Shown here: positions 1 to 10,584 of the stretch, one piece after another | Position numbering within the stretch: position 1 is the stretch's first letter | Layout of the letters: each line of letters begins with the position of its first letter | Source: Pseudomonadota bacterium | GTDB taxonomy: Bacteria > Pseudomonadota > Alphaproteobacteria > Acetobacterales > Acetobacteraceae | Length of the DNA: 64,000 bases | Assembly: GCA_021809435.1 (NCBI GenBank) | Contig: JAKBAD010000004.1 | Coordinates: forward strand, 1-64,000 | Reading direction: 5' to 3' | The notes under the pieces: generated by a model | The model's input: the letters and a program-made list of their open reading frames with translations, nothing else | The model's database searches: none | What the model was told of the DNA's origin: nothing | Position numbers and translations under genes: made by a program

Positions 1-983
1 TCGCGAGCAAGACCTTCACCACCATCGAGACCATGACCAACGCCCACACCGCCCGCGCCCGGCTGGTGGCCAGGCTTGGCGAAGGCGCGGTCGGCGCGCA
101 TTTCGCCGCCGTCTCCACGGCGCTGCCCAAAATCCGTGAATTCGGCATTGACCCAGAGCGCGCCTTTGGGTTTTGGGACTGGGTGGGCGGGCGCTACTCG
201 GTCTGGGGCGCCATTGGCCTGCCGGTGATGATCGCGGTGGGCGCCGAGAATTTCCGCGCCTTCCTGGCCGGCGCCCACGCCATGGATGAGCATTTCCGCA
301 GGGCGCCGCTGGAACAAAACCTGCCCGTGCTGCTGGCGCTGGTGGGCGTGTGGCACCGCAACGCCTGCGGCTACCCCGCCCGCGCCGTGCTGCCCTACGA
401 CCAGCGCCTCGCGCGTTTCCCCGCTTATTTGCAGCAGCTCGACATGGAGAGCAACGGCAAGCGCGTGGCGCTCGATGGCACACCCGTGCAAACCGCCACC
501 GGCCCGCTGGTATTTGGTGAGCCCGGCACAAATGGTCAGCACGCATTTTATCAGCTCATCCACCAGGGCAGCGATATCATCCCTTGCGAATTCCTTATCG
601 CCGCGAAGGGCCATGAGCCCGAACTCGCCCATCACCACCAGCTTCTGATCGCCAACTGCCTGGCCCAGTCACAGGCTTTGCTCATCGGCCGCACGCTCGA
701 GGAGGCGCAGGGCAACCCGCACCGCGTGTTCCCCGGCAACCGCCCCAGCATCACGCTCGCCTATCAGCGCCTCACCCCCCACGCGCTGGGCCGCCTCATC
801 GCGCTCTACGAGCACCGCATCTTCACCGAAGCCGCGCTCTGGAACATCAACGCCTACGACCAATGGGGCGTCGAACTCGGCAAGGAACTCGCCACCAAGC
901 TCCTGCCGGCGCTCAAGGGCGAAGCCGCCGGCCCGCTCGATGGCTCGACCGGCGGGCTGGTGGCGTTTCTGTCCCGGAATTAG
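1..983 (+). CDS. pgi: Glucose-6-phosphate isomerase, C-terminal part (5' end cut by window)
   Basis: Interconverts glucose 6-phosphate and fructose 6-phosphate in the cytosol. The reading frame is open from base 3 and begins inside the family signature [10 protein letters not shown], so the N-terminal portion lies outside the window. About 327 residues remain of a protein that is usually near 500-550. The second signature region ([15 protein letters not shown]) is intact and carries the conserved Gln-His and Lys/His-rich active-site surroundings, and the C-terminal [16 protein letters not shown] block is present. The TAG stop overlaps the stop of the convergent acyl-CoA synthetase gene by four bases. 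The first ATG in the frame (33) is internal and not the real start. Confidence 0.95.
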   Translation, partial: ASKTFTTIETMTNAHTARARLVARLGEGAVGAHFAAVSTALPKIREFGIDPERAFGFWDWVGGRYSVWGAIGLPVMIAVGAENFRAFLAGAHAMDEHFRRAPLEQNLPVLLALVGVWHRNACGYPARAVLPYDQRLARFPAYLQQLDMESNGKRVALDGTPVQTATGPLVFGEPGTNGQHAFYQLIHQGSDIIPCEFLIAAKGHEPELAHHHQLLIANCLAQSQALLIGRTLEEAQGNPHRVFPGNRPSITLAYQRLTPHALGRLIALYEHRIFTEAALWNINAYDQWGVELGKELATKLLPALKGEAAGPLDGSTGGLVAFLSRN

Positions 984-2662
984 CGGCTCGCCTCGATCAG
1001 CGCCGCCAGTTCGGCGATCATCTGTTCGCGCATCTTGAATTTCTGGATTTTGCCCGTCACCGTCTTGGGCATTTCGTCCACGAATTTCACATAGCGCGGG
1101 ATTTTATGGTGCGCGATCTGGCCTTGGCAGAAGGCGCGCAGCTCCTCGGTGACCATGGTTTCGCCGTCGCGCAAAATCACCCAGGCGCAAAGCTCCTCGC
1201 CATAGAGTGGGTCGGGTACGCCAAACACCTGAACATCCAGGATTTTGGGATGTTGGTAGAGATATTCCTCGATCTCGCGCGGGTAGAGATTCTCGCCGCC
1301 CCTGATCACCATGTCCTTGATCCGCCCGACGATCTGGCAAAACCCCTCCTCGTCGAGCGTGGCGAGGTCGCCGGTGTGCATCCAGCCATCCTGCACCGAT
1401 TTGGCGGTCTGCTCTTCGTCGCCCCAGTAGCCCAGCATCACCGAATAGCCGCGCGTGCACAGCTCGCCTGGCGTGTTGAGCGGGACAATGGCGCCATCCG
1501 CCCCGATGATCTTGACCTCGAGATGCGCCTGCACGCGCCCCACCGTGGAAACCCGGCGCTCGAGCGAATCATCAAGCCCGGTCTGGAAGCTCACGGGAGA
1601 GGTTTCGGTCATGCCGTAGCAAATGGTCATGTCGCGCGCGTGCATAAGGGCAATGACCTTGCGCATCACCTCGATCGGGCACGGGCTGCCGGCCATGATG
1701 CCGGTGCGCATGGCGCTGAGGTCGAAGCTCGGAAAACGCGGATGGTCGAGCTCGGCGATGAACATGGTGGGCACGCCATAAAGCGCGGTACAGCGCTCAT
1801 CGGCCGCGGTTTGCAGGGTGGTCAGCGGGTCGAATCCCTCGCCCGGCAGCACCATGGCGGCGCCCGAGGTGACGGCCGCCAGATTGCCCATGACCATGCC
1901 GAAACAATGATAGAGCGGCACGGGAATGCAGATGCGGTCGGCCTCGGTGAGCGCCATGCCGCGCCCGACCAGATAGCCGTTATTGAGAATATTGCGGTGG
2001 CTGAGCGTTACTCCCTTGGGCGCGCCGGTGGTGCCGGAGGTGAACTGGATGTTGATGGCATCCCCAGGTTTGAGCGTGGGTTCGATGGCCGCGAGCGCGC
2101 CCCGCCCAGCCGCCCTGCCCTCTTGCTCAAGCGCCGCGAAGGAGAGCGCGCCTGGCAGCAGCGCCTCGCCCATTTGCACCACCAGCCGCAGCGCGGGCAG
2201 GCGGGCGGCTTGCAGCTCGCCGGGCGGGCAGGCGGCCAGCTCAGGCGCCAGCGCCGTGATCATGCCCGGGTAATCGCTGGTTTTGAACGGGGGCGCGATG
2301 ATCAGCGCGCTCATACCCACCTTGTTCAGCGCATATTCAAGCTCAGAGAGCCGGTAGGCCGGATTGACGGTGGTTAAAATCAGCCCCGCCTTGGCGCAGG
2401 CGAATTGGGTGAGCACCCATTCCACCCGGTTGAGCGACCAGATGCCCACCCGGTCGCCGGGTTTGAGCCCGCGTGCCAGCAGGCCGGCGGCCAGCTCCTC
2501 GGCGCGGTGCTTGAGCTCCTGCCAGCTCAGGCGCGCGCCTTGCGCCGGGCACACCAGCGCCTCGCGCGCGGGCCATTGGCGGGCGGCATCGTCGAGCGCC
2601 TGGCCGATGGTTTTTTCCAGCAAGGGCGGCGTGGCGCCACCCTTTACGTAACTTTCCTTCAT
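980..2662 (-). CDS. AMP-dependent acyl-CoA synthetase (FadD35/ACSF2-like)
   Basis: Activates a carboxylic acid with ATP and CoA through an acyl-adenylate. The 560 residues carry the adenylation motif [16 protein letters not shown], the YGMTETSP motif, [11 protein letters not shown], the hinge [16 protein letters not shown] and the C-terminal catalytic lysine region [11 protein letters not shown]. The N-terminus [14 protein letters not shown] is of the ACSF2-type fatty-acyl-CoA synthase group. It is the last gene of the leucine operon, 53 bp after the CitE-like lyase, and a good GGGAGAG Shine-Dalgarno precedes the ATG. The substrate is not evident: a branched or short acid, acetoacetate, or itaconate are candidates given its neighbours. 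The M. tuberculosis gene fadD35 has the same relative position. Confidence 0.85.
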   Translation of the reverse strand: MKESYVKGGATPPLLEKTIGQALDDAARQWPAREALVCPAQGARLSWQELKHRAEELAAGLLARGLKPGDRVGIWSLNRVEWVLTQFACAKAGLILTTVNPAYRLSELEYALNKVGMSALIIAPPFKTSDYPGMITALAPELAACPPGELQAARLPALRLVVQMGEALLPGALSFAALEQEGRAAGRGALAAIEPTLKPGDAINIQFTSGTTGAPKGVTLSHRNILNNGYLVGRGMALTEADRICIPVPLYHCFGMVMGNLAAVTSGAAMVLPGEGFDPLTTLQTAADERCTALYGVPTMFIAELDHPRFPSFDLSAMRTGIMAGSPCPIEVMRKVIALMHARDMTICYGMTETSPVSFQTGLDDSLERRVSTVGRVQAHLEVKIIGADGAIVPLNTPGELCTRGYSVMLGYWGDEEQTAKSVQDGWMHTGDLATLDEEGFCQIVGRIKDMVIRGGENLYPREIEEYLYQHPKILDVQVFGVPDPLYGEELCAWVILRDGETMVTEELRAFCQGQIAHHKIPRYVKFVDEMPKTVTGKIQKFKMREQMIAELAALIEASR

Positions 2663-2715
2663 CGTCTCTCTCCCGGGTATTTTTTCTGTTCATGGAGGAA
2701 GGATCGGCGCGAGGG

Positions 2716-3585
2716 TCAGGTGGCTTTGACCCTCGCCAATAAACGTTGCGCCTGTTTGAGGTGCGGCAGATCGAGCATCCGCCCCTGATGCGCGACCACC
2801 CCGGCGCCGGGGCTGGCGGCGAACAGCGCCTCGATCTCGCGCGCCGCGGCGATTTCGGGCGCCGAGGGGGTCATGACCTCGTTAATCACCGGCACTTGCG
2901 CGGGGTGAATGGCCATCATGCTCACGAATCCCTCGCGCTTGGCCTGGATGGCCCAGGCGCGCAGCCCGTCGAGGTCGCGGAAATCGGGGTAGACGGTATC
3001 GATGGCGGCGATATTGGCCGCCGCCGCGCCCGCCAGGCAGAGCGAGCGCACCAGGCGGCAGAGATCGGTGAGCGCGCCATCGGGCTGGCGGGCATGGGTG
3101 GCGCCCACGGCGGCGGGCAAATCCTCGGCGCCCCAGGTGAGGCCGATCAGGCGCGGCCCGGCGGCGGCATAGCCGCCGAGCGAAAACACCGAGGCCGGGG
3201 TTTCGGTGGCGATGGCCAGAATGCGCGTGCGCCCGGGCTCAAGCCCAAAGGCGGCTTCGAGCGCCGCGAGATAGGCGCCGAGCGTTTGCACATCGGCCAC
3301 CGAATCAGGCTTGGGCAGCACGATGCCGTCGGGCGCGTGGGGCATGATGGCGGCGAGGTCGGCCAGCGCCAGGCCCGAGGCGAGCGGGTTGATGCGCACC
3401 CACAAAGCCGGGCCGGTGCGCGGCGCGGCCAGGGTTTGCGCGGCCAAGGCCCGCGCGGCGGGCTTGGCGGTGAGCGCGACTGAATCTTCCAGGTCGAGAA
3501 TCAGCGCATCCGCGCCCGCCGCGCCCGCCTTGGCGATTTTGGGCTGAGACTCAGCGGGCACGAACAGCCAGGAGCGCGGGGTCAT
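2716..3585 (-). CDS. HpcH/HpaI (CitE-like) CoA-ester lyase, candidate (R)-HMG-CoA / citramalyl-CoA lyase
   Basis: A 289-residue TIM-barrel lyase of the CitE/malyl-CoA lyase family. Visible features are the N-terminal [13 protein letters not shown] strand, the LDLEDSV acidic motif, substrate-binding Arg in WVRINP, the ATET glutamate and the metal-binding Asp of WGAEDL. The ATG at 3585 overlaps the MaoC stop in ATGA. An upstream in-frame ATG at 3627 would add 14 residues that do not match the family. In leucine degradation the last step normally uses HMG-CoA lyase (LiuE), which is absent here. The homologous position in M. tuberculosis is Rv2498c, reported as an (R)-HMG-CoA and (S)-citramalyl-CoA lyase. 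Assigning that activity here is inference from family and gene order; malyl-CoA-type activity is the alternative. Confidence 0.8.
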   Translation of the reverse strand: MTPRSWLFVPAESQPKIAKAGAAGADALILDLEDSVALTAKPAARALAAQTLAAPRTGPALWVRINPLASGLALADLAAIMPHAPDGIVLPKPDSVADVQTLGAYLAALEAAFGLEPGRTRILAIATETPASVFSLGGYAAAGPRLIGLTWGAEDLPAAVGATHARQPDGALTDLCRLVRSLCLAGAAAANIAAIDTVYPDFRDLDGLRAWAIQAKREGFVSMMAIHPAQVPVINEVMTPSAPEIAAAREIEALFAASPGAGVVAHQGRMLDLPHLKQAQRLLARVKAT

Positions 3586-4034
3586 GCGGGCCTCCGGGCG
3601 AGCAGGGCGGTGCGCTTGCATTGGCACACCAGCTCGCCGCGCTGGTTGAACATGCGGTGGGTGAACACCACCAGCCCGGCATTGGGGCGCGATTTGCTCT
3701 CGCGCTTGTCGGTCACCCTTGTTTCGGCGCGCAGCGTGTCGCCCACGAACACGGGCTTGGGCATCACCACCTCGTCATAGCCCAGATTGGCGATCAGCGT
3801 GCCGAGCGTGGTGTCTCCCACCGAGAGCCCGACCATGAGCGAGAAGGTGAACAGCCCGTTGACCACAATGCGCCCGAACTCGGTCTGGGCCGCGTAATCG
3901 GCATCCAGGTGCAAGGGCTGGGGGTTGTGGGTGAGGGTGGTGATGAGCAGATTATCGGTCTCGGTCACCGTGCGGTGGAGATCATGGCGGATCTCATCGC
4001 CGATGGTGAACTCATCGAAATAGCGTCCGGCCAT
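3582..4034 (-). CDS. MaoC family hydratase, candidate 3-methylglutaconyl/itaconyl-CoA hydratase
   Basis: A single hot-dog domain of 150 residues. The hydratase motif is seen as [15 protein letters not shown] (about residues 34-48), with the typical following region [17 protein letters not shown] and the C-terminal [18 protein letters not shown]. The canonical GDxNPxH motif is altered: HNPQPLH replaces GDxNPLH, a variant that should be compared with Rv2499c-type proteins. It sits between the biotin carboxylase subunit (3 bp away) and the CitE-like lyase (4 bp overlap). No crotonase-type LiuC is present, so it most likely hydrates 3-methylglutaconyl-CoA for the lyase that follows. That function is inferred from position; the fold assignment is solid. 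Confidence 0.82.
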   Translation of the reverse strand: MAGRYFDEFTIGDEIRHDLHRTVTETDNLLITTLTHNPQPLHLDADYAAQTEFGRIVVNGLFTFSLMVGLSVGDTTLGTLIANLGYDEVVMPKPVFVGDTLRAETRVTDKRESKSRPNAGLVVFTHRMFNQRGELVCQCKRTALLARRPA

Positions 4035-4037
4035 GGG

Positions 4038-5909
<1,872 letters not shown>

Positions 5910-5913
5910 GGCG

Positions 5914-7539
5914 TCACATCCGGAACAGGCCAAAGCGGGGCGCGGGCGGTATGGGGGCGTTGAGCGCGGCGGAAATGGCCAGGCCCAGCACGTCGCGGGT
6001 TTGGGCGGGGTCGATGATGCCGTCATCCCACAGGCGCGCGGTGGCGTAATAGGGGCTGCCCTCTTCCTCGTAGCGCGCGCGGATGGGGGCTTTGAAGGCG
6101 GCTTCCTCCTCGGCGCTCCAGCTGCCGCCCTTGGCTTCTATGCCGTCGCGCTTGACCGTCGCCAGCACGCTCGCCGCCTGCTCGCCCCCCATGACGCTGA
6201 TGCGCGAATTGGGCCAGCTGAACAAAAAGCGCGGGCCATAAGCCCGGCCGCACATGCCGTAATTGCCGGCGCCAAAGCTGCCACCCGTGAGCACGGTGAA
6301 TTTGGGCACGCTGGCGGTGGCCACGGCGGTCACCATCTTGGCGCCATCCTTGGCGATGCCGCCGGCCTCATATTTGCCGCCGACCATGAAGCCCGAGATG
6401 TTTTGCAAAAACACCAGCGGCGTGCGGCGCTGGCAGGCCAGCTCGATGAAATGCGCGGCCTTTTGCGCGCTCTCGGAAAACAGCACGCCGTTATTGGCCA
6501 GCACCGCCACCGGATAGCCCCAGATGCGGGCAAAGCCGGTGACGATGGAGGTGCCATATTGCGGCTTGAACTCGTGCAGCGCGCTGTCATCGACAATGCG
6601 CGCGATCACCTCGCGCGCGTCATAAGGCGCGCGGACATCTTGGGGGATGATGCCATAAAGCTCCTCGGGCGCGAAGCGGGGGGCTTTGGGTGCGGCGAGG
6701 TCGAGATCGACGGATTTGCGGGTGTTGAGGCGGGCCACAATGTCGCGCACCAGCGAGAGGGCGTGGTCGTCATCGATGGCGATATGGTCGGCAACGCCCG
6801 ATTTGCGGCCATGCGTATCGGCGCCGCCCAGCTCGGTGGCCGAGATCACCTCGCCTGTCGCGGCCTTGACCAGCGGCGGCCCGGCCAGAAAAATGGCGCC
6901 CTGGCTTTCCTCGCCGCGCCCGCGCACGATGATGGTTTCATCCGACATGGCCGGCACATAGGCGCCGCCCGCGGTCGAGAGCCCCATCACGCAGGCGATC
7001 TGGCTGATGCCCTGGGCGCTCATATTCGCCTGGTTGTAGAAGATCCGCCCGAAATGCTCCTTGTCGGGAAACACTTCGGCCTGGTGGGGCAGATTGGCAC
7101 CGCCTGAATCGACCAGATAGATGCAGGGCAGGCGGTTTTCGAGCGCGATTTCCTGCGCGCGCAGGTGTTTTTTCACGGTGAGCGGAAAATACACCCCGCC
7201 TTTCACGGTGGCATCGTTGGCGATGATCATCACCTCGCGGCCCGAGACGGTGCCGATGCCGCAAATCAGCCCGGCGCCGGGCGCGTCGTCGTTATAAAGC
7301 CCAAACGCGGCGAGCTGGCCGAGTTCGAGAAAGGCGCTGCCGGGGTCGAGCAGGCGCTCGACCCGCGCGCGGGGCAGCAGCTTGCCGCGCGCGGTGTGGC
7401 GCGCGCGGATGGGCTCTGGCCCGCCAAGCCCGGCCCCGGCCACGCGGGCGTGGAGTTCCGCGGCCAGGGCGCGGTTATGGGCGTCGTTGCGGGCAAAGCC
7501 TTCCGAGCCCGTGTCGATGGCGCTGGAGAGATGGGTCAT
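5914..7539 (-). CDS. Methylcrotonyl-CoA carboxylase, carboxyltransferase subunit
   Basis: Beta subunit (LiuB/MccB/AccD1 type), 541 residues, which transfers CO2 from carboxybiotin to the gamma carbon of 3-methylcrotonyl-CoA. Diagnostic segments are the N-terminal [42 protein letters not shown], the oxyanion-hole regions [13 protein letters not shown] and [16 protein letters not shown], and [14 protein letters not shown]. These match the methylcrotonyl branch rather than propionyl-CoA carboxylase. The ATG at 7539 overlaps the isovaleryl-CoA dehydrogenase stop by four bases (ATGA), so translation is probably coupled. Product and substrate fit the operon: isovaleryl-CoA to 3-methylcrotonyl-CoA to 3-methylglutaconyl-CoA. 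Confidence 0.93.
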   Translation of the reverse strand: MTHLSSAIDTGSEGFARNDAHNRALAAELHARVAGAGLGGPEPIRARHTARGKLLPRARVERLLDPGSAFLELGQLAAFGLYNDDAPGAGLICGIGTVSGREVMIIANDATVKGGVYFPLTVKKHLRAQEIALENRLPCIYLVDSGGANLPHQAEVFPDKEHFGRIFYNQANMSAQGISQIACVMGLSTAGGAYVPAMSDETIIVRGRGEESQGAIFLAGPPLVKAATGEVISATELGGADTHGRKSGVADHIAIDDDHALSLVRDIVARLNTRKSVDLDLAAPKAPRFAPEELYGIIPQDVRAPYDAREVIARIVDDSALHEFKPQYGTSIVTGFARIWGYPVAVLANNGVLFSESAQKAAHFIELACQRRTPLVFLQNISGFMVGGKYEAGGIAKDGAKMVTAVATASVPKFTVLTGGSFGAGNYGMCGRAYGPRFLFSWPNSRISVMGGEQAASVLATVKRDGIEAKGGSWSAEEEAAFKAPIRARYEEEGSPYYATARLWDDGIIDPAQTRDVLGLAISAALNAPIPPAPRFGLFRM

Positions 7540-8687
7540 GAGTTCATCAGCTCACGGCCGATGAGGTAGCGGCGGATCTCATTGGTGCCGGCGCCGATAT
7601 CATAGAGCTTGGCGTCCCTCACCAGCCGCTCGATGCCCGTGTCGCGCAGATATCCGGCGCCGCCAAAGGCCTGAATGGCCTCGAGCGCCACCTTCACCGC
7701 GTTCTCGGAGGCCAGCAAAATGGCCCCGGCGGCATCGAAGCGGGTGGTCAGCCCGGCATCGGCCGCGCGCGCCACCGCATAGACATAGGCGCGGGTTGAG
7801 GAGAGCGCGACATACATGTCGGCCAGCTTGCCCTGCATGAGCTGGAAATCGCCGATGCGCTGGCCGAACTGGGTGCGGTCCTTCACGTAGGGCAGCACGG
7901 CGTCCATGGCCGCCTGCATGATGCCCAGCGGCCCGGCGGCCAGCACGGCGCGCTCATAATCGAGCCCGCTCATCAGCACCTTCACCCCACCATTGAGCGG
8001 GCCCATGAGGTTTTCCTCAGGGATTTCGCAATCATCGAAGATCAGCTCGCCCGTGTCCGAGCCGCGCATGCCCATTTTGTCGAGCTTCTGGCCGGTCGAG
8101 AAGCCCTTGAACCCGCGCTCGACGATGAACACCGAAATGCCCTTCGGCCCGGCCTCGGGCGAGGTTTTGGCATACACCACCAGCGTGTCGGCGATGGGGG
8201 CGTTGGTGATCCAGAATTTATTGCCGTTCAGAATATAGCGATCGCCCCGCTTCTCGGCGCGCAGCTTCATCGACACCACATCCGACCCCGCGCCCACCTC
8301 GCTCATGGCCAGCGAGCCGACATGCTCGCCCGAAATGAGCTTGGGCAGATAGCGGCGCTTTTGCTCAGGGCTGCCCCAGCGGCGCAGCTGGTTGATGCAG
8401 AGATTGGAGTGCGCGCCATAAGACAGCCCAACCGAGGCCGAGGCGCGCGAAATTTCCTCGACCGCCAGAACATGCTCGAAATAGCCAAGCCCCAGCCCGC
8501 CCCACTCTTCCTCGACCGTGATGCCATGCAGGCCGAGATCGCCCATCTCGGTCCAAAGCGAGCGGTCGAAATGATTATCGGCGTCGATTTGCCGGGCCAG
8601 GGGCGCGATGCGCGCCTGGGCAAATTTCGCCGTGCTCTCGCGGATGGCCTGGGCGGTTTCACTCAGGCCGAAATCGAGCTGGGACAC
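7536..8687 (-). CDS. Isovaleryl-CoA dehydrogenase
   Basis: FAD enzyme oxidising isovaleryl-CoA to 3-methylcrotonyl-CoA and passing electrons to ETF (etfBA are in this window). It has 383 residues. The acyl-CoA dehydrogenase signatures [15 protein letters not shown] and the C-terminal [21 protein letters not shown] are both present, followed by [17 protein letters not shown]. The glutamate in [10 protein letters not shown] (about residue 245) occupies the unusual catalytic position of isovaleryl-CoA dehydrogenases (E254 in the human enzyme), and this is what separates it from other acyl-CoA dehydrogenases. The start is GTG at 8687 with a strong GGAGGA ribosome site. It is the first gene of the operon and faces the LysR gene across 87 bp. 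Confidence 0.93.
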   Translation of the reverse strand: MSQLDFGLSETAQAIRESTAKFAQARIAPLARQIDADNHFDRSLWTEMGDLGLHGITVEEEWGGLGLGYFEHVLAVEEISRASASVGLSYGAHSNLCINQLRRWGSPEQKRRYLPKLISGEHVGSLAMSEVGAGSDVVSMKLRAEKRGDRYILNGNKFWITNAPIADTLVVYAKTSPEAGPKGISVFIVERGFKGFSTGQKLDKMGMRGSDTGELIFDDCEIPEENLMGPLNGGVKVLMSGLDYERAVLAAGPLGIMQAAMDAVLPYVKDRTQFGQRIGDFQLMQGKLADMYVALSSTRAYVYAVARAADAGLTTRFDAAGAILLASENAVKVALEAIQAFGGAGYLRDTGIERLVRDAKLYDIGAGTNEIRRYLIGRELMNS

Positions 8688-8774
8688 GAGGTTCCTCCGT
8701 TATTTATGCGTTGGCTAAAAGCCTAACGCCAAAAGCCTGACAGAGAAAATTGAAAGTTTTTGCCGGTCTGATAG
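8688..8774. promoter_or_regulatory. Divergent promoter region of the leucine operon and its LysR gene
   Basis: The 87 bp between the GTG of isovaleryl-CoA dehydrogenase and the lysR gene must hold both promoters. An imperfect direct repeat, AAAAGCCTAAC (8717-8727) and AAAAGCCTGAC (8731-8741), has a 14-bp period. GGCT-AAA-AGCC (8713-8723) is a short palindrome. The sequence around 8742-8765 is A/T-rich compared with its surroundings. No clear -35/-10 pair stands out. Confidence 0.5.
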
Positions 8775-8787
8775 ATGATATCTATCA
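8769..8787. promoter_or_regulatory. Perfect inverted repeat TGATAGAT-GAT-ATCTATCA, probable LysR operator
   Basis: Two perfect 8-bp arms separated by 3 bp. The dyad lies directly across the beginning of the divergent lysR gene and contains the first possible ATG (8775), while the second possible ATG starts at its last base (8787). The size and AT-rich dyad form fit a LysR-type recognition site, and its location predicts autorepression. The link to this regulator is inference. Confidence 0.6.
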
Positions 8788-9656
8788 TGGATGGGTATTT
8801 GCTGCGTTATTTTCTGGCCGTGGCCGAGGCAGGCAATTTCTCGCGCGCGGCGGGGCAGGTGAATGTCACCCAGCCTACCCTCTCGGCGGGCATCGCCAAG
8901 CTCGAGGCCCAGCTCGGCCAGCGGCTGTTTGAGCGTGACCGCAAGCGCGTGGCGCTGACCCAGGCGGGCAGCCGGTTCTTGAAGCACGCCCAGCGCATTG
9001 TGGCCGAATATGAGCTGGCGCTGCGCGAGATCTCGGCCACACCCCCGGCGCCGAAACTGCGTGTGGGTGTGCTCTCCACCTTTCCCTCGGCCAGGCTGGA
9101 GGCGCTGGCGCGCGCCCACAGGGCGCGGCCCGGCGCCGAGACGCTGGAGTTTTTGGATGGCAGCGAGCGGGAGCTGAAAACCTGGCTCGAGGATGAGCGG
9201 ATCGAGCTGGCGGTTACCCAGCTGCGCCCCGGCACGCCGCATCTGGCGCAAGAGGGGCTCTATAGCGAGGCCTATGTGCTGGTGATGGCGGCCAGCCACC
9301 GCCTGGCCGGGCGCGAACTGGTGCTGGGCGAGGAGCTGGCCGAGGAGGCCATGATCATCCGCCGCCATTGCGAGGTGCTGGCCGCCACCAGCCAATATTT
9401 CACCCAGCGCGGGGTGCGGCCGGGCTTCGCGCTCAAAACCACCAATGACGACAAGGCCCTGGCCCTGGTGCGCGCCGGGCTGGGCGTGACCGTGATGCCG
9501 GAGAGCTTCAAGGGGCCCGGCATCGCCTTGGCGCGGATGCGCGATTTCGACCATCAGCGTGATATTGGGCTGGTCTATTCAGCCCGCGGCCGTCCGCTCG
9601 CGGTGGGCGGCGGCGTGTTTGTCGAAACCGCCCGGCGGGTGCTGGTGCCCGGCTGA
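8787..9656 (+). CDS. LysR family transcriptional regulator
   Basis: DNA-binding regulator of about 290 residues. The N-terminal winged helix-turn-helix is typical: LLRYFLAVAEAGNFSRAAGQ then VTQPTLSAGIAKLEAQLGQRLFER. A periplasmic-binding-like effector domain follows, with ELKTWLEDERIELAVTQLRPG and the C-terminal ALVRAGLGVTVMPES. ATG codons at 8775 and 8787 are both possible. The later one is preferred because the first lies inside the 8769-8787 dyad; neither has a convincing Shine-Dalgarno, so a leaderless message is possible. Divergent placement beside the isovaleryl-CoA dehydrogenase operon suggests it controls that operon, with an acyl-CoA or leucine-derived effector. The effector is unknown. 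Confidence 0.88.
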   Translation: MDGYLLRYFLAVAEAGNFSRAAGQVNVTQPTLSAGIAKLEAQLGQRLFERDRKRVALTQAGSRFLKHAQRIVAEYELALREISATPPAPKLRVGVLSTFPSARLEALARAHRARPGAETLEFLDGSERELKTWLEDERIELAVTQLRPGTPHLAQEGLYSEAYVLVMAASHRLAGRELVLGEELAEEAMIIRRHCEVLAATSQYFTQRGVRPGFALKTTNDDKALALVRAGLGVTVMPESFKGPGIALARMRDFDHQRDIGLVYSARGRPLAVGGGVFVETARRVLVPG

Positions 9657-9696
9657 CGAACAGCCCCCCAGCCATGAGGCCAGAGGGCCGGTAAGC

Positions 9697-10461
9697 TCAG
9701 AAGCCCTTGAGCATGTTGCCGACAGTACCGGCCGCGCCGCCCACCGCGCCCTGGGCCGCGCCCGCCGCGCCCGAGAGCGTGCCGAGCGAGGCGCTGAGCG
9801 CCGAGGCGCCGACCGTGCTGGCCTTGGCGACCACCGCGCCCAGCGTCTGCTGGATGATGACCGCCGGGCTGGCGCCGCCAGAGCCGCCGACATTGGTGAG
9901 GTGGATGGGCGGCAGCGGCACGGTCACGCTCTTGCCGCCCAGCAGCGAGGAGGCCAGCGAGACTTGGCCGCCCGTGATGTCGAGGCTGCGGATGATTTCC
10001 TTGCGTGCCGGTTTGGCGCTGCTCTGGCTGGCCTGGCCGCCGCTCACCGAGGCGGCATAGGCGTTGACGTTCTGTTCGATCGTCTGCAAATTCGAGGTTT
10101 TGCCCAGCCCCGCCACCTCATAGGTTACATGCGGGCTGGCAACGCTGACCTGGTCGATGATGATCGGCCCGGACCCGGCGATCGAGGCGGTATCGACCGT
10201 GACCGCGATCTGCCCGACCGACACGGCCTGGGGGGTCGAGAAGCCGGCCGGATTGCCGATCGTGAGCCCGTTAATGGCGCCCGCGCCGTTTTGCAGCGAG
10301 AGCTTGACCCCGCCCACCCCGACATGCGCCTGCGTGGCGGCCGAGCCGTAGGTCTCGATTGCCTGTTTGATCAACCCGTCAAGGTTGGAGAACAGATAAT
10401 AAGCGCCGCCCGCGATGAGCAGCAGCAGCACGACAACGCCAATGCCGAGTTTTTTCCACAT
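9697..10461 (-). CDS. AsmA-like membrane-anchored protein
   Basis: A 254-residue protein with one N-terminal membrane segment (GIGVVVLLLLIAGGAYYL, about residues 6-23). The rest is exported and rich in short beta-type stretches, Gly, Ser and Ala. Phrases such as GVKLSLQNGAGAINGLTIGNP and GFSTPQAVSVGQIAVTVD resemble AsmA/DUF748 repeat units found in envelope lipid-transport proteins, but the protein is far shorter than TamB or AsmA. A strong AGGAGG site stands 6 bp before the ATG. The C-terminus is an Ala/Gly-rich tail. The family assignment is by pattern only, and no specific role can be given. It stands alone between the LysR gene and the helicase. Confidence 0.55.
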   Translation of the reverse strand: MWKKLGIGVVVLLLLIAGGAYYLFSNLDGLIKQAIETYGSAATQAHVGVGGVKLSLQNGAGAINGLTIGNPAGFSTPQAVSVGQIAVTVDTASIAGSGPIIIDQVSVASPHVTYEVAGLGKTSNLQTIEQNVNAYAASVSGGQASQSSAKPARKEIIRSLDITGGQVSLASSLLGGKSVTVPLPPIHLTNVGGSGGASPAVIIQQTLGAVVAKASTVGASALSASLGTLSGAAGAAQGAVGGAAGTVGNMLKGF

Positions 10462-10584
10462 TTTGGCCCTCCTGCGACCGGGGATTGTTGCCAGACCTTA
10501 TCGCCGCCCGCTCGCCGCGCATAGCGGGCGGGGGCATTTGTCACGTCGCTGTTGTCCAAACCCGGCGGGTGGGCGCGGTTCGGG

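Noticed and set aside
5910-6026. 39-residue N-terminal extension of the biotin carboxylase subunit
   Set aside because: It lies inside the preceding carboxyltransferase coding sequence and is Pro-rich, while ATG 5909 gives the standard family N-terminus.
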